A stretch of DNA of 64,000 nt from Bordetella ansorpii (lineage in GTDB: Bacteria; Pseudomonadota; Gammaproteobacteria; Burkholderiales; Burkholderiaceae_B): the NCBI RefSeq assembly GCF_900078315.1, contig NZ_FKBS01000017.1, positions 427,649 through 491,648 of the forward strand, given 5' to 3'. Positions 48,201 through 52,758 of the stretch are shown one piece after another; the first letter of the stretch is position 1; each line of letters starts with the position of its first letter. The notes under the pieces are model-generated. The model did no database searches and was not told the DNA's origin. It saw only the letters and a program-made list of their open reading frames with translations. The position numbers were made by a program, and so were the translations under genes.

Positions 48201-48860
48201 GTTGGCGATCATCACCGTGCCGTCGGCCTTGATCTGGCCCTGGATCTGGCTGGGGCGCGCCTGCGGATCGTTGACGCGGTTGAGCACCGCCCAGTCCCGG
48301 TTCTGCTGGAAATTCACCGTGGTGTTCTTGCCCACGTTGAAGGTTTCCCAGTTCAGGATGGCGCGGCCGGCGGTCTGTTCGATGTTGACGTGGGTGCGGC
48401 CGCCAGACGTGCTTTGCACAGGCGACCTGGCGTTGAGCCAGCCGGCGGTCAGGGAGTTCGTATCGACCTTCAGGCCGCCTTCGGCCAGGCCATCGGGCAC
48501 CGAAGCGCCGCCCGCCAGCGCCGATTGCCGTGCCTCGCGCTGGATTGCCTGCTGCGCGGCGATGGCCTGGGCCGCGCGGTTCAGGTTGCCGATCGAGGTC
48601 TGGAGTTTCTGCCGGGCCGCAGCCGACTGGCTTGCCGGGCTGTTGCGATTCGCCAGGGCTGCAGCCCCCGGCGACGGGCCGTTCTGGCGGACGGCCTGCT
48701 GTGCGCCCTTGGCGGCGAACCAGGCGCCACCGAATGCTTGTTGAGCATGGACGGTCCCGATCATGCCGGTGGCGGCCAGCGCCAGCGCCACGGGCGCCAG
48801 CGCAAAACGCCCCGGTTTGTTCCTACGCTTTGCTTGGTATCCCTGCCCCTGCGTGCTCAT
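36261..48860 (-). CDS. Giant filamentous-haemagglutinin-family two-partner-secretion exoprotein (PdtA-like)
   Basis: A protein of 4,199 residues from the ATG at 48860, which has AAGGAA about 9 nt upstream (an earlier ATG at 48878 is possible). Signal peptide: basic start, hydrophobic core to VHA-QQ, cleavage after about residue 39. The TPS haemagglutination-activity domain follows at about residues 110-300, with HVNIEQTAGRAILNWETFNVGK and the NPNG-like NRNGVIF. A very long beta-helix-type repeat region follows. At residues 3039-3131 there is a tandem 46-47-residue repeat holding C-x6-C pairs. The C-terminal 600 residues resemble the DUF3739-type filamentous haemagglutinin region. It should be exported by Sec and then by a TpsB pore, which is not encoded here. 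Length, family and neighbours recall P. aeruginosa PdtA (from memory). Confidence 0.9.
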   Translation of the reverse strand: MSTQGQGYQAKRRNKPGRFALAPVALALAATGMIGTVHAQQAFGGAWFAAKGAQQAVRQNGPSPGAAALANRNSPASQSAAARQKLQTSIGNLNRAAQAIAAQQAIQREARQSALAGGASVPDGLAEGGLKVDTNSLTAGWLNARSPVQSTSGGRTHVNIEQTAGRAILNWETFNVGKNTTVNFQQNRDWAVLNRVNDPQARPSQIQGQIKADGTVMIANRNGVIFTGSSQANVRNLVVAAATITDDQFTNRGLYVDSNGTQPTFTGALGKVEVQAGAQIATAAPASSTVRGGYVLLLGGEVHNAGEIATPKGQTALAAGDSFYIRRGAGTNGNATSTTAGSEISTARAADSAAGTVLNTGLITAATGDITMTGHDVTQAGVAVVTTSIGQRGTLHLSTRASDATGTVTLAEGSTTAALLDLSDTTALDSQRDAALEKLGTTMTNNVTGVYDNLSTITDRTDLSRIEIVSGNTVAFQGDSTTLATGGEIAVHARQRTLVDAGATLDVSGAVGVQVAMEANNLKINVQGNEQRDAPVNRESGNLNNLDIWVDRRGLVLVPAGTNGYEADRWYTAGGLLEVSGYLATDGRGVGEWMAQGGTVTVTGNDLVTRAGSNINLSGGTLDVATGYINQSWLRGADGRLYEVSRAPGDLLYTGVYRGYELTSQRWGATQYFHSPLIGPARRREGGYTVGRDAGKLVAATRNAVLEGNIASDVYQGPRQAQAVQVGLDGYYQSQWAVARAGQLIVGQYDPIYDADARLLQFGLTPMLDSVKLAEVDERIADGLQLNDAVTQDRQGKLVLDARMLNDRGLGAVRIAAKESVSVESALTVAPGGEILLYAPKVEVTADLTARSGTIRLGNVLAQPYATVSADGVTYGLRDVSVSVPPGARGGVLVREGAVLDAKGLMTDLRGGAGSNGDSAHVDGGTVAIRSSEGAVLATGSLIDVSSGVTLQADGSIAAGTGGDLMLAVETASATADARLQLEGALAGYGVIDAGTLTIQAPRVSIGSQSRDNALVLSADFFDTGFASYRVIGEQGLEVAEGTEVKVRRPLYRFHEDVLRTASGIRRQLALEPWLAPLYEERPVSGELAKRPGASLFLQAGTRQTGAGQETGIVLDIARGSLLEVDPGQRIELRSVGQLNVDGRLNAWGGSIELGSVALPDPVRDQTESVGHQRAIRVGERGVLDVAARAETALDFRGRRYGLVADGGSIVIGGSVEHAIGKADAAELFIDLRPGSLLDASGAQAQLDVPGLGRTLVNSAGGSISLASANGLYLDGDLRAFAGGDGAAAGSLTVALATPNYLANLATNKVLRPRELIVGQQRDVVEGGPDSYVYGHGRLAASQVKGGGFGDLTLFSDGLLTFAGDLDLSLGQRLRLYSGALGLSEHAAGNSRVRLSAPSLLLAGAFAWDDITENNETRPLPTRLFLVSGQPSEALFEASGQVLDIRDSLVFGSRGSFRDAEGGTQTIDRRGFDRVELSSTGDMRMLAGNAMPVERIDTQVLSAGDLLIRVAQLYPGTGAGARIFAGYGYQADGAAPAFDPARSLRIERNGAMTPEQPLAVFGRLSLGAASVFQGGVVRAPLGYLEIGQNSGTTGTTGRVELLPGSLTSVSGAGLTLPYGGTVDGQAWRYAGKDVVLTGVGGSSNGRVLETGVDLGGVSVRVASGATLDLSGGGELRGAGFISGRGGSTDARYNPLVRVDKDGRFSLPGLADNPIYAIVPGVQRTSPVAAEEGAVDPLVGQQISIGSGVPGLPAGTYTLLPSTYALLPGAYRVELNGEAGLGRAAPTQLMRSGSWSLAGQLSLAGTGVRDELYRQVLLTPADALRRHSQYNETSYSDFARADAARRGIPRPMLPVDARSLRLKLSAGGGADALAFDGTALFQAASGGYGGSLVVTADRQRIEIVGARAQASEGFEGVTLRADDLNAFGAARMVIGSTPTVLYGQDGNYVTFDITNTVRSIVLRNGAELAAPEVFLLASRPGEEAISLEQGAAIVTLGKGAAAYDARDGFLYAPGSRSMLALSNGVLNVLPPTAGTPEEGPGDILLGVPAAGAVEGETRLYSEGTLVAATDKRFVLDSSVRYGTRNLTLAAGGFNVGDQALLTDLAQRGVLPTGLAFDQGLLDRLLQGDTSVGAPALETLVLNARDAFSFYGDVSLDSYDPATGRSRLSRLVLGTPAIYGYGDSGSVASIRTSNLIWNGAQTPPLGVVAGGAGTGRGTLDIRSERLEFGYGPFSQPSSINSYQRLVLGFSTVNLAASERITANHKGSLSVYQSRGEYQAGSGYAYSGGDLNLITPLLTGQAGSRNSLVAGGALQVRAGADGAASMPVGLASGALGAELSLEGASLLLDTRVGLPSGKLNLTAQQDLELGAGAQLDLAGRALRFDDVTRYSWGGEVNLLSHGGDIRQAGASSIDLSASHNQAGRLTAVALDSAAGVVDLQGQILAASSGEYDAGGTLVPYATGSVEIRAQRLGEDGTPDSRFAALNQRLNAGQVFGARSFQIKQGDLNIGSDVKASTIEVSLDGGHLSVNGVLDASGEQVGSIRLAGKQGLRIGSEALLDAHGRRLRVDSYGKIIDSPNRALIELNAGDGLLSLGVGARIDLRHGTEVAAGSAPGQNDGVARGTLDLYAPRLGGATAGDIAIDAGGALQILGARAITLSAVQRYDDAPSAAQPASNGRPYQEITQAYLDGKHQQSERFMQAALANTALLDGKLAGLNNATYAEAFHLRPGMEIVSATADGDLVVQGDLDLSGYRYASLNPRTAKTPVYGSGEAGSLAIRAGGDLNIYGSVTDGFAPPPETDDDQGWLLLAGQDRLGGDRVVPRAGVRLDDGSFFPAGKTLNFELPIKAMTLAAGTRLPVEAVLSQPLQLPAGTVLEGALRDAAGNLLRPAGSLLGEALSLPAGTRLGAGSRLPLAVPVTGMTWPGGVPLPGRATLANGEADGVRLAGGLALRAGAFLPAGSDIRLPDGAASVDVRPAGAVSRNWAIAPMLAAGSQSWNLRLVAGADLQAADPRLTDPRSSGQMRLADTHYGMRRIPAAGGGLVWTQEGVDEWGDPSIKPGDPLDPEALGYPTICDDFPTWCAASSGGMVWTQEGVDGWGDPGDTSVYPGAPVDPESLGWPTMCDENPTWCAAASEDYALEVGPYDSRFSVLRTGTGDLDLFAAGNLRMDSPFGVYTAGTASAVDSRYNLPRARDGGSVLRDSALGGYEQWVDGGEQSLYSAWYPTLGGNLTLAVGGDLRGDVLGRLSGAVPNTGYDSVAAGNWLWRQGSGSTAGTADATAWWINFGTYARQQGSDGVAAATQQVGFTGIGTLGGGDLSLKVAGDAGVIEARTSSVRSQGLVLAVGGSGRVGADGQLTLSGGGDMDVRIGGALNPLTPFDQGSSLYGAMVNLRGNAQIRATSLGGIDLIYGRLDDLQVPGERRAYDPFVSTLGLANGGPTLVPGDATFSLNSLSDLVLQGVVDPGRTPLMNGTPYTSASGVDGYGLSGFSLWTERTAIDLTSAGGNLTPVSLGRTEQETDSALVYPAKLSAVALTGSLYYGNATLRSNARSDRTALVLAPSSQGRLDLLAGDSIYAGGYSISRSGASTGSLATPLNPSYQGYTGITRQVDNLSSDGSRANQDHFPLFAFGANSVSGERGTALEPSRFYALAGDLVGVDSGRLLRYAETSDMRFGQLRYEGHGAVRMIAGRDIVSSGTGLGVERPVFDSMGSYASSGNLFVNTSATDVSLVRAGRDILYGNFNVAGPGSLEISAGRNLLMDDEVAVTSLGAVAPGDARSGASVVLQAGANQADISGFLQRYLDAASLARAGAPLAEQPGKVVRTYESDLVEWLAGRYGFSGDGQQAREFLADLPAEQQRIFAREVYFAELRAGGREYNEAGGLRQGSYLRGRNAIAALFPEHDAAGNPIRYSGDIIMYGGAGVHTNFGGDIQLLTPGGQQVFGIEGEAPPSTAGVITQGRGSIQLYAAGSILLGQSRIMTTFGGNVFAWSAQGDINAGRGARTTVIYTPPRRVYDAWANVTISPDVPSTGAGIATLAPIAEVPAGDIDLIAPLGTIDAGEAGIRSSGSVNVAALQVVNAANIQAQGETIGVPTIAAVNVSALTSASAASSSAATAAQQTIQKQRAAARDALPAIITVRIVGFGNEALHDDGSYRPAPSLPGMPQSSLPGESPDVLQVVGEQRQVYPRQSRYVTDGQRRDLQQAQ
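39468..39746 (-). repeat. Tandem 46-47-residue cysteine repeat within the exoprotein
   Basis: Two adjacent copies begin VWTQEGVD at residues 3039 and 3085 and end PTWCAA. Each has two cysteines spaced C-x6-C (CDDFPTWC and CDENPTWC). The copies are 138 bp apart and share a run of identical bases around VWTQEG. These are the only cysteines noticed in the mature protein. Confidence 0.85.
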
Positions 48861-48981
48861 CGCTATCTTTTCCTTCATCGCGCGTGTCCCGGGCCGCCTA
48901 CGGACGACCGCATCCATGATCCATGCAGAAGGCTTGCTGGCGGAAGCGGTCGGCCACCCCGCCAGGATCCCTCTGATATAG

Positions 48982-49010
48982 ATACACGTATGAGCAGGCC
49001 AAGCTATGCA
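48982..49010 (-). promoter_or_regulatory. Candidate ECF-sigma promoter of the exoprotein gene
   Basis: On the minus strand TGCATAGC (49003-49010), 9 nt, then TCATACGTGTAT (48982-48993). The same two blocks with the same spacing occur at 50166-50194 before the anti-sigma gene. CGTGT fits ECF -10 elements, and about 17 bp separates it from TGCAT. The leader to the ATG would be about 115 nt. A run of A residues lies just upstream. Confidence 0.7.
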
Positions 49011-49128
49011 GCTTTTTTTTACCGCCGGCCCCCAAGGCGGATAGCGCACTGCCGGGATGGCAACGGCCCGTTGGGCCTGCGTGCAGGGCGATGAGCAGAG
49101 CCCGAGCCGGCGGGGGTACGCGGCCCGT

Positions 49129-50130
49129 CTAGCTCAGGATCAGCACGCCGCCCAGGGATCGGGCGCGTAGATGAAACATGTATTGCAACTGAGCGATCGC
49201 CTGGTCAGGTGCGCTGATCTGGAAGTTGCCGCTGACCCGTTGGCTTCGCAGCGCGTCGTTGGCGAGGACCACGCGGCCGGGCCGGTAGCGGTTTATCTCG
49301 GCAATGGCCTCGTCCAGCCGGGTCTGGTCGAAGATCAGCAAGCCGCGGCGCCAGGCCGATACCACCTTGGGATCGATCCGGGCGACACCGCCGATGGCCT
49401 GGTCGTCGTAGACGGTCTGCTCGCCCGCGGCCAGTTGCCGGGTGGCGGCGGAGTGCTCGACGGCGACGGCGCCTTCCAGGCAGGTGACGCAGACCTTGTC
49501 GTACAGGTACCGCACTTCAAGCCGGCTGGCCTCGGCCACGCTGCTCCCGGCGCCGGCGCGTACCGTGAAGCGGTGGCCGCCGGCCAGGTCAATGGCGGTC
49601 TCGCCCGAAAGCAGATTCAGCCCTACAAGCTGTCCGCCTGCGGTCTGCCGGCGCACACTGGTGCGGGTATTGAGCGTCACATCCACACCCTCGGCCAGGG
49701 CCAGGGTGCGCTGCTCGCCTGCGTCGGTTCGATAGTCGGCGCCCCATTCGGCAAGCGAAGGCCAGAGCCCCAGGGGCGGATGCAGAACGGCGACGCCAGC
49801 GCTGGCCGCGGCAGCCGCGCCCAGGCCCAGCACGGCGCGGCGCGTGCGCCGGCGGCTGCGCTGGGCGCCTTCATAGTTGGCGACGATACCCGGATGGGCG
49901 CGCGCCACTCTGCCGGCAGAGGGCTTGAACGCGTCCCAGACGGCCTTGGCCCTGCGGTAGGCCGCGCGGTGCGCCGGGCTTGCGGCCACCCACTGCTCGA
50001 ACTCGCGCAGTTCGGCCGCCGTCGCCTCGTTCGAGGTCAGCCGGCGCAGCCACGCCAGGGCCTGGCGCTCCAGCGCCTCGGCCGAAACCGCGTCCTCGTG
50101 GTCGGAATAGGAAGCCATCGTCAGGGGCAT
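49129..50130 (-). CDS. FecR-type anti-sigma factor (VreR-like)
   Basis: A 333-residue transmembrane sigma regulator. The cytoplasmic N-terminus (about residues 17-70) has the typical anti-sigma pattern ALAWLRRLTSNEATAAELREFEQW-SPAHRAAYRRAKAVWDAF. A membrane helix follows at about residues 93-112. The periplasmic FecR domain starts near YRTDAGEQRTLALAEGVDVTLNTRTSVR. The C-terminal end, FDQTRLDEAIAEINRYRPGRVVL to LRARSLGGVLILS, is an STN-like module that should contact the signalling domain of a receptor. It follows the sigma gene after 72 bp and has its own candidate promoter there. In this family FecR proteins can both inhibit and activate their sigma factor. Confidence 0.88.
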   Translation of the reverse strand: MPLTMASYSDHEDAVSAEALERQALAWLRRLTSNEATAAELREFEQWVAASPAHRAAYRRAKAVWDAFKPSAGRVARAHPGIVANYEGAQRSRRRTRRAVLGLGAAAAASAGVAVLHPPLGLWPSLAEWGADYRTDAGEQRTLALAEGVDVTLNTRTSVRRQTAGGQLVGLNLLSGETAIDLAGGHRFTVRAGAGSSVAEASRLEVRYLYDKVCVTCLEGAVAVEHSAATRQLAAGEQTVYDDQAIGGVARIDPKVVSAWRRGLLIFDQTRLDEAIAEINRYRPGRVVLANDALRSQRVSGNFQISAPDQAIAQLQYMFHLRARSLGGVLILS

Positions 50131-50165
50131 GCGCGGCAGACGGCGCGTTCAAGAACCTTGTCCAT

Positions 50166-50194
50166 ATACACGTATGACGGGCGGCGGCTATGCA
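50166..50194 (-). promoter_or_regulatory. Candidate ECF-sigma promoter of the anti-sigma gene
   Basis: On the minus strand TGCATAGC (50187-50194), 9 nt, then TCATACGTGTAT (50166-50177), identical in both blocks and spacing to 48982-49010. It sits in the 72-bp gap between the sigma and anti-sigma genes, about 40 bp before the anti-sigma ATG. Confidence 0.7.
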
Positions 50195-50202
50195 GGTTAT
50201 TT

Positions 50203-50709
50203 TCAGGGTTCACGGAAAAACTCGGCTAGGCGCTCGTGGGCGCGCTGCAATTCTGTCTCCAGCGTACGCCGCGAGATGCCCAGGCGCTGGGCGACTTCGT
50301 TGCGCGCGATGCCTTCCCAATGGACCATGATCATGATGACACGCCGCCGCTCGGGCATCCGTTCGACCAGTCGCGTCAGGATGTCCAGGTCGATGCGTGC
50401 CTGCGCGGCCTGGGCCGGGTCCGGGCCGGAGTCGGCCAGGCGCTGCAGCGCGGCCTCGACCTCTTCACCGGAGACGGTGTGACTATCCTTGCGCTGCATG
50501 TCCCGCGCGATATTGGTGGCCACTCTGACCAGGTACGCCCCTGGCTGCTCCCGCTCGGGCAGCGCGTCCATACCCTGCAGGCGGATATAGGTGTCATGCA
50601 GCGCGTCGCTGGCCAGGTCCGGGTTGCCCAGCCGGCGGGTCAGCAGGGTTTTCAGGCTGGCGTAGCGTTGGGTCAGGTAATCCAGCACGGTGGGCCGCGG
50701 GAAGGTCAT
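50203..50709 (-). CDS. ECF-family sigma factor (FecI/VreI-like)
   Basis: A 168-residue sigma factor of the iron-starvation (FecI) type. Region 2: YASLKTLLTRRLGNPDLASDALHDTYIRLQ, with the -10-recognition part EQPGAYLVRVATNIARDMQR. Region 4: LVERMPERRRVIMIMVHWEGIARNEVAQRLGISRRTLETELQRAHERL, whose helix-turn-helix reads -35 elements. The start overlaps the stop of the STN-domain gene by 4 bp (ATGA), and the anti-sigma gene follows, giving the receptor-like/sigma/anti-sigma order of cell-surface signalling systems. The duplicated promoter motif nearby is its most likely target. Confidence 0.9.
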   Translation of the reverse strand: MTFPRPTVLDYLTQRYASLKTLLTRRLGNPDLASDALHDTYIRLQGMDALPEREQPGAYLVRVATNIARDMQRKDSHTVSGEEVEAALQRLADSGPDPAQAAQARIDLDILTRLVERMPERRRVIMIMVHWEGIARNEVAQRLGISRRTLETELQRAHERLAEFFREP

Positions 50710-51410
50710 GGCGCGCCGCCCGCAGCAGACAGACAGGGCGATGGGGCGCCGGCGGGCGCCGGCCGCAGCGTGAACAGGTACGGCACATGCGCCGAGGCCG
50801 GCGGCGGCGGGCCGGTCCGCACCTGGCGCAGCCCCGCCAGCAATGCCGCGTCACGGCGCGCATCGCCCGAGGAACTGATCACCGCCACGGCGGCAGCGCC
50901 GCCCGTTTCATCGACGGCTACCTCGAACATCGATCCATAGCTGCCGGGCGCGGTCCGCCCATCGCCGCAAAGAACCTGCATCACCGCAGCCTGCAGCCGG
51001 GGCAGGTAGCCGGCTGCGCCGTTTGCGCCAGCCGCCGCGCGATTGCCCGTCTTCTGGGCGGCGACCGGACGGGTCAGGCGGAATACCTCCCCGTGCGGGG
51101 TGGCCGCCTTGGCCAGCACCAGCCCCGTGCCGCGCAGCAGGCGCCGCAGCGCTTCTTCCGGGGCATAGCGTCCATGCACAGGCGAGGAGCGCAGGCCCAG
51201 GGGCAGGTCGCTCGGATACAGGGCAGAGAGTCCGGCGGTTTCCCCGTAGCGGTTGAGGGCCTGGTCCAGCGGCTGCGCCGGGATGTCGAAGTCGATCAAT
51301 TGGCCAACGGGTGTCTGCGCGCAGGCCGCGGCGCTGGCCCAGAAAACCAGTGCCAACGTCCACCACGCCAAGCCGCCGGCCTGGCGGCCATCGTTCAGCC
51401 GGGACGCCAC
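50706..51410 (-). CDS. Stand-alone STN-domain periplasmic signalling protein (VreA-like)
   Basis: A 234-residue exported protein starting with GTG, with AAAGGA 8 nt upstream. A signal peptide ends near ASAAACAQT. The STN (secretin/TonB short N-terminal) domain lies at about residues 37-95: FDIPAQPLDQALNRYGETAGLSALYPSDL to YAPEEALRRLLRGTGLVL. A TonB-C-like half follows at about residues 130-215 (FEVAVDETGGAAAVAVISSSGDARRDAALLAGLRQV). No beta-barrel is present, unlike normal FecA-type receptors. STN domain plus TonB-like domain without a barrel is, from memory, the architecture of P. aeruginosa VreA. It is translationally coupled to the sigma gene. Confidence 0.82.
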   Translation of the reverse strand: MASRLNDGRQAGGLAWWTLALVFWASAAACAQTPVGQLIDFDIPAQPLDQALNRYGETAGLSALYPSDLPLGLRSSPVHGRYAPEEALRRLLRGTGLVLAKAATPHGEVFRLTRPVAAQKTGNRAAAGANGAAGYLPRLQAAVMQVLCGDGRTAPGSYGSMFEVAVDETGGAAAVAVISSSGDARRDAALLAGLRQVRTGPPPPASAHVPYLFTLRPAPAGAPSPCLSAAGGAP

Positions 51411-51838
51411 GAATCGCGTCCTTTGCCAGACCGCCGGGTATCGCAGGGCGCGCGCCGTCCGCCGCGAGCCAGTATCTCGCGCCAGGCGATTGATCGGCAG
51501 ATTAGGACGGCGGGACGCGGCACTAAACAGGCACCAAGTGGGGAGGGATGCATGATGACGGCGTGACGTGACATGAAAGTTACCAAGGCGTGACAGACTG
51601 AAATACAGACAGCCGCCGGCGCCGGCTTATCGCCCGATTCCCCGTTCCCACTCGAACTCCCAGGCCCCCCTGCCCGGACCGCCGCCGCTACCGGCTGGCC
51701 CCGGCGATGCTCGACGACGGGCCGACACCGCACCAAGGTGAAGCCCCAAGCCGTCGTCTCTTACTGGGACGACGCGGACGAACCGCAGGCATGACGCCGG
51801 GCCGAGGCATCAGGCCTCAAAGCTGAAATTCTGGTCCA
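51411..51838. other. Intergenic region upstream of the signalling operon
   Basis: About 430 bp between the nuclease gene and the STN-domain gene, both on the minus strand. It should hold the promoter of the signalling operon and contains the Pho-box-like repeats at 51564-51596. No gene is recognised; a nine-codon frame overlapping the nuclease stop was dismissed. Confidence 0.5.
51564..51596 (-). promoter_or_regulatory. Pho-box-like 11-nt-phased repeats
   Basis: On the minus strand the heptamers CTGTCAC, TGGTAAC and ATGTCAC start at 51596, 51585 and 51574, exactly 11 nt apart. Pho boxes are direct repeats of an 11-bp unit with a CTGTCAT-like core. A CATCAT hexamer about 8 bp beyond may serve as -10. 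The site is about 155 bp upstream of the STN-domain gene. PhoB binding is inferred from the pattern. Confidence 0.45.
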
Positions 51839-52723
51839 TCAGCGAGGCGGCACGCCAGGCAGCACCTTCAATCCCGTCCTGCGCACGAACTCGCCATAAC
51901 TGATCGGCGCCCCCGCCCGCGCATCCGCCTGGTTCTCCTGCCAATGCACCCATGCCTTGCGCGTCGTGGCGTCGTACACCACCTTGTAGACGTAGCTCGG
52001 CACCGCCACGCCCGCGCCGATGGTCTTCGGCCTGCCCTCATACACCGGCCCGGTGATCACGTACACATCGCCCGCCGCGCGCATCACGTACTTGCGCGTG
52101 TCCTGCTCGATGTGGTTCCACGGCCCGGAGTTCTGCGTGGGGTTCTGCGGCACGATGTTGGCCAGCGAGAAGCTCTGCGCCATGGCCTCTTCCGTGGCCA
52201 TGTCTGCCGCCGGCGCCATGTGCCCGCGCGCATAGCCCGACCCGCGGTAGTCGTCGAGCTGCGCGCGCTCCCATGCCGGCAGGCGCGCTTCGGCGTAGAA
52301 GCGGTCGGTGCGCTCCAGGTCCTGGCCCCTTGCCAATGACTTGCGGTTCAGGCGCTCGGCCACGAACACGGGCGTCTTGCGGCCGCCGTCGTAGAGCACG
52401 GCGAAGCCGGAGAAGCACAACTCCCGCCGCCCGCCCGCTTCGGGCACGATGGGCGGCGTTTCGGCGGGGAAGAACTGGCGGCAAGACGCAAAACGGGTCT
52501 GCGCCTGCGCACTGACCGGTGCATCGGGGAAGGACGATCCCGGGACGGGAAACCAATCCGGAAACCCTGAATTCAGGTAGTACGTTGCCGCGCTGAAGGA
52601 GACGGTCGCGGAGGCGACCAAGGCGCGCAGGAACCTTGCGGCGGAGCCTGCCTTGCGCGAGCGGGGCTTTCGGGTGGGACGACGTCTGGACACGGGGACG
52701 GATTGTACGGGAGCCGCGCGCAT
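51839..52723 (-). CDS. DNA/RNA non-specific endonuclease (NucA/EndA family)
   Basis: A 294-residue protein from the ATG at 52723. A basic start is followed by a membrane/signal segment (ARFLRALVASATVSFSAATYY) that would export or anchor it. The beta-beta-alpha-metal nuclease core has the catalytic-His region YRGSGYARGHMAPAADM (DRGH-type motif with Ala-Arg-Gly-His) and the metal-binding Asn region FSLANIVPQNPTQNSGPWNHIEQ. It probably cuts DNA and RNA outside the cytoplasm. It follows the beta-lactamase gene on the same strand after 35 bp. The start is uncertain; an upstream in-frame start would overlap that gene. Confidence 0.85.
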   Translation of the reverse strand: MRAAPVQSVPVSRRRPTRKPRSRKAGSAARFLRALVASATVSFSAATYYLNSGFPDWFPVPGSSFPDAPVSAQAQTRFASCRQFFPAETPPIVPEAGGRRELCFSGFAVLYDGGRKTPVFVAERLNRKSLARGQDLERTDRFYAEARLPAWERAQLDDYRGSGYARGHMAPAADMATEEAMAQSFSLANIVPQNPTQNSGPWNHIEQDTRKYVMRAAGDVYVITGPVYEGRPKTIGAGVAVPSYVYKVVYDATTRKAWVHWQENQADARAGAPISYGEFVRRTGLKVLPGVPPR

Positions 52724-52758
52724 CGGTCCGTGCGCCTGGCCAACCCGCGCCCCCTGCG

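Noticed and set aside
46617-49094. 825-codon plus-strand open frame over the exoprotein 5' region
   Set aside because: Antisense shadow that also crosses the candidate promoter; no recognisable protein features.
51740-51798. Short plus-strand frame ending VVSYWDDADEPQA before the nuclease
   Set aside because: Looks protein-like but has no start or upstream continuation; could be a gene end left by a deletion, not supported enough to annotate.
35190-51838. A second copy of the tRNA(CAU) 3' end closing the 35-52 kb block as an integrated island
   Set aside because: No matching direct repeat was found near 51-52 kb and no integrase gene is present.
51811-51839. Nine-codon minus-strand frame (MDQNFSFEA) overlapping the nuclease stop
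   Set aside because: Too short to support; a TGATG overlap alone is not evidence of a gene, though it may be the trace of a lost gene start.
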